From Bacteroidota bacterium (GTDB lineage Bacteria; Bacteroidota; Bacteroidia; Chitinophagales; Chitinophagaceae): a stretch of DNA of 6,130 nucleotides. The DNA lies in contig JAEWJV010000416.1 of the NCBI GenBank assembly GCA_023386395.1, forward strand, positions 1 to 6,130, given 5' to 3'. Below the pieces are notes generated by a model. It had not been told where the DNA came from, ran no database searches, and saw nothing but the letters and a program-made list of their open reading frames with translations. This document shows, in pieces, positions 5,772 to 6,130 of this stretch (positions are counted from its first letter, which is position 1; each line of letters starts with the position of its first letter). The translations under genes and the position numbers were made by a program.

Positions 5772-6130
5772 ATGAAAGCATTAAAACTGTTAGCGCTCTT
5801 ATTAGTATCACAACAACTTTCTGCGCAGGTTACAAAAGCACCCGCCTATCCGTTGATCACACACAACCCATACTTCTGTATATGGAGTTTCAGCGATGAG
5901 CTGAATGCATCGCCCACGAAACACTGGACAGGCACGAATCAATCGTTGATAGGTTTAATAAAAGTTGACAATAAAGTATATCGTTTTTTAGGCAAGGAGG
6001 AAAAAGCACCTGAAACCTTATTGCCTGCTTCAGATGAAGCAGCTTACAACGTTAAATATACTGAAACGTTGCCTGCTGACAGTTGGATGAATGCGTCATT
6101 TGATGACAGCAAATGGAAAGTAGGTAAAGG
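5772..6130 (+). CDS. Glutaminase A-like secreted protein, N-terminal part (DUF4964/DUF5127 region; partial)
   Basis: The frame is open to the window end, giving 119 residues. A Sec signal peptide covers 1-18 (MKALKLLALLL..., cleavage LSA|Q), so the product is exported. Mature residues about 22-65 (PAYPLITHNPYFCIWSF, KHWTG, QSLIGLIKVD, YRFLG) have the signature I associate with DUF4964. From about 75 (LPASDEAAY) the sequence enters the beta-sandwich that begins the DUF5127/glutaminase N region. Full proteins of this kind usually continue with DUF4965 and a six-hairpin DUF1793 domain and run to roughly 800 residues, so most is missing here. The name comes from fungal glutaminase A; in Bacteroidota the activity is not settled, and location beside glycosidases makes a glycan-related role possible. 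An in-frame ATG at 5715 would add 19 residues from the repeat, but only ATG 5772 gives a proper signal peptide. Confidence 0.88.
   Translation, partial: MKALKLLALLLVSQQLSAQVTKAPAYPLITHNPYFCIWSFSDELNASPTKHWTGTNQSLIGLIKVDNKVYRFLGKEEKAPETLLPASDEAAYNVKYTETLPADSWMNASFDDSKWKVGK

Overview
This window looks like part of a secreted-carbohydrate-enzyme locus from a Bacteroidota bacterium, probably close to Chitinophagaceae. That placement is inference. It rests on the AT-rich coding style, signal peptides ending in '-(A/S)A|Q', a lipoprotein with a short lipobox, mostly weak or absent Shine-Dalgarno sequences, and intergenic palindromes of a kind I associate with this phylum. All genes read on the + strand. 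I see no convincing minus-strand gene, RNA gene, CRISPR array or insertion sequence.

Layout: (1) 1-84 is the last 27 codons of an upstream gene. (2) 85-396 is intergenic. It holds two related palindromic repeats, a third small palindrome, and a strong terminator-like hairpin with a run of seven T (272-332). (3) 397-2232 is a secreted glycoside hydrolase family 2 (GH2) enzyme. (4) A 68-base gap holds a perfect 15-bp hairpin (2245-2277). (5) 2301-4106 is a second secreted GH2 enzyme, clearly a paralog of the first. (6) 4107-4508 has no gene. It starts with a second copy of the hairpin (4111-4143), continues with two other palindromic elements, and ends in an unexplained tract. (7) 4509-5612 is a lipoprotein clan GH-A (GH5/cellulase-like) glycosidase. 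(8) 5613-5771 is intergenic, with a weak hairpin and another palindromic repeat whose flank forms the leader of the next gene. (9) 5772 to the window end is the start of a secreted glutaminase-A-like (DUF4964/DUF5127) protein.

Together the genes suggest stepwise breakdown of a glycan outside the cytoplasm: a surface or membrane-anchored GH-A lipoprotein plus two soluble, presumably periplasmic GH2 exo-enzymes. No SusC/SusD pair, transporter or regulator lies in the window, so the substrate cannot be named. The two GH2 paralogs keep their catalytic glutamates but differ sharply in loop lengths around the active site, which suggests they divide the work rather than duplicate it.

The most notable non-coding signal is that every intergenic gap holds palindromic elements. 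One family occurs right after both GH2 genes, and its two copies differ by two fully compensated base pairs. I found no clear evidence of an entirely new biological system. The best leads are the divergent tandem GH2 pair, the covarying hairpins, and the repeat-derived leader of the last gene.
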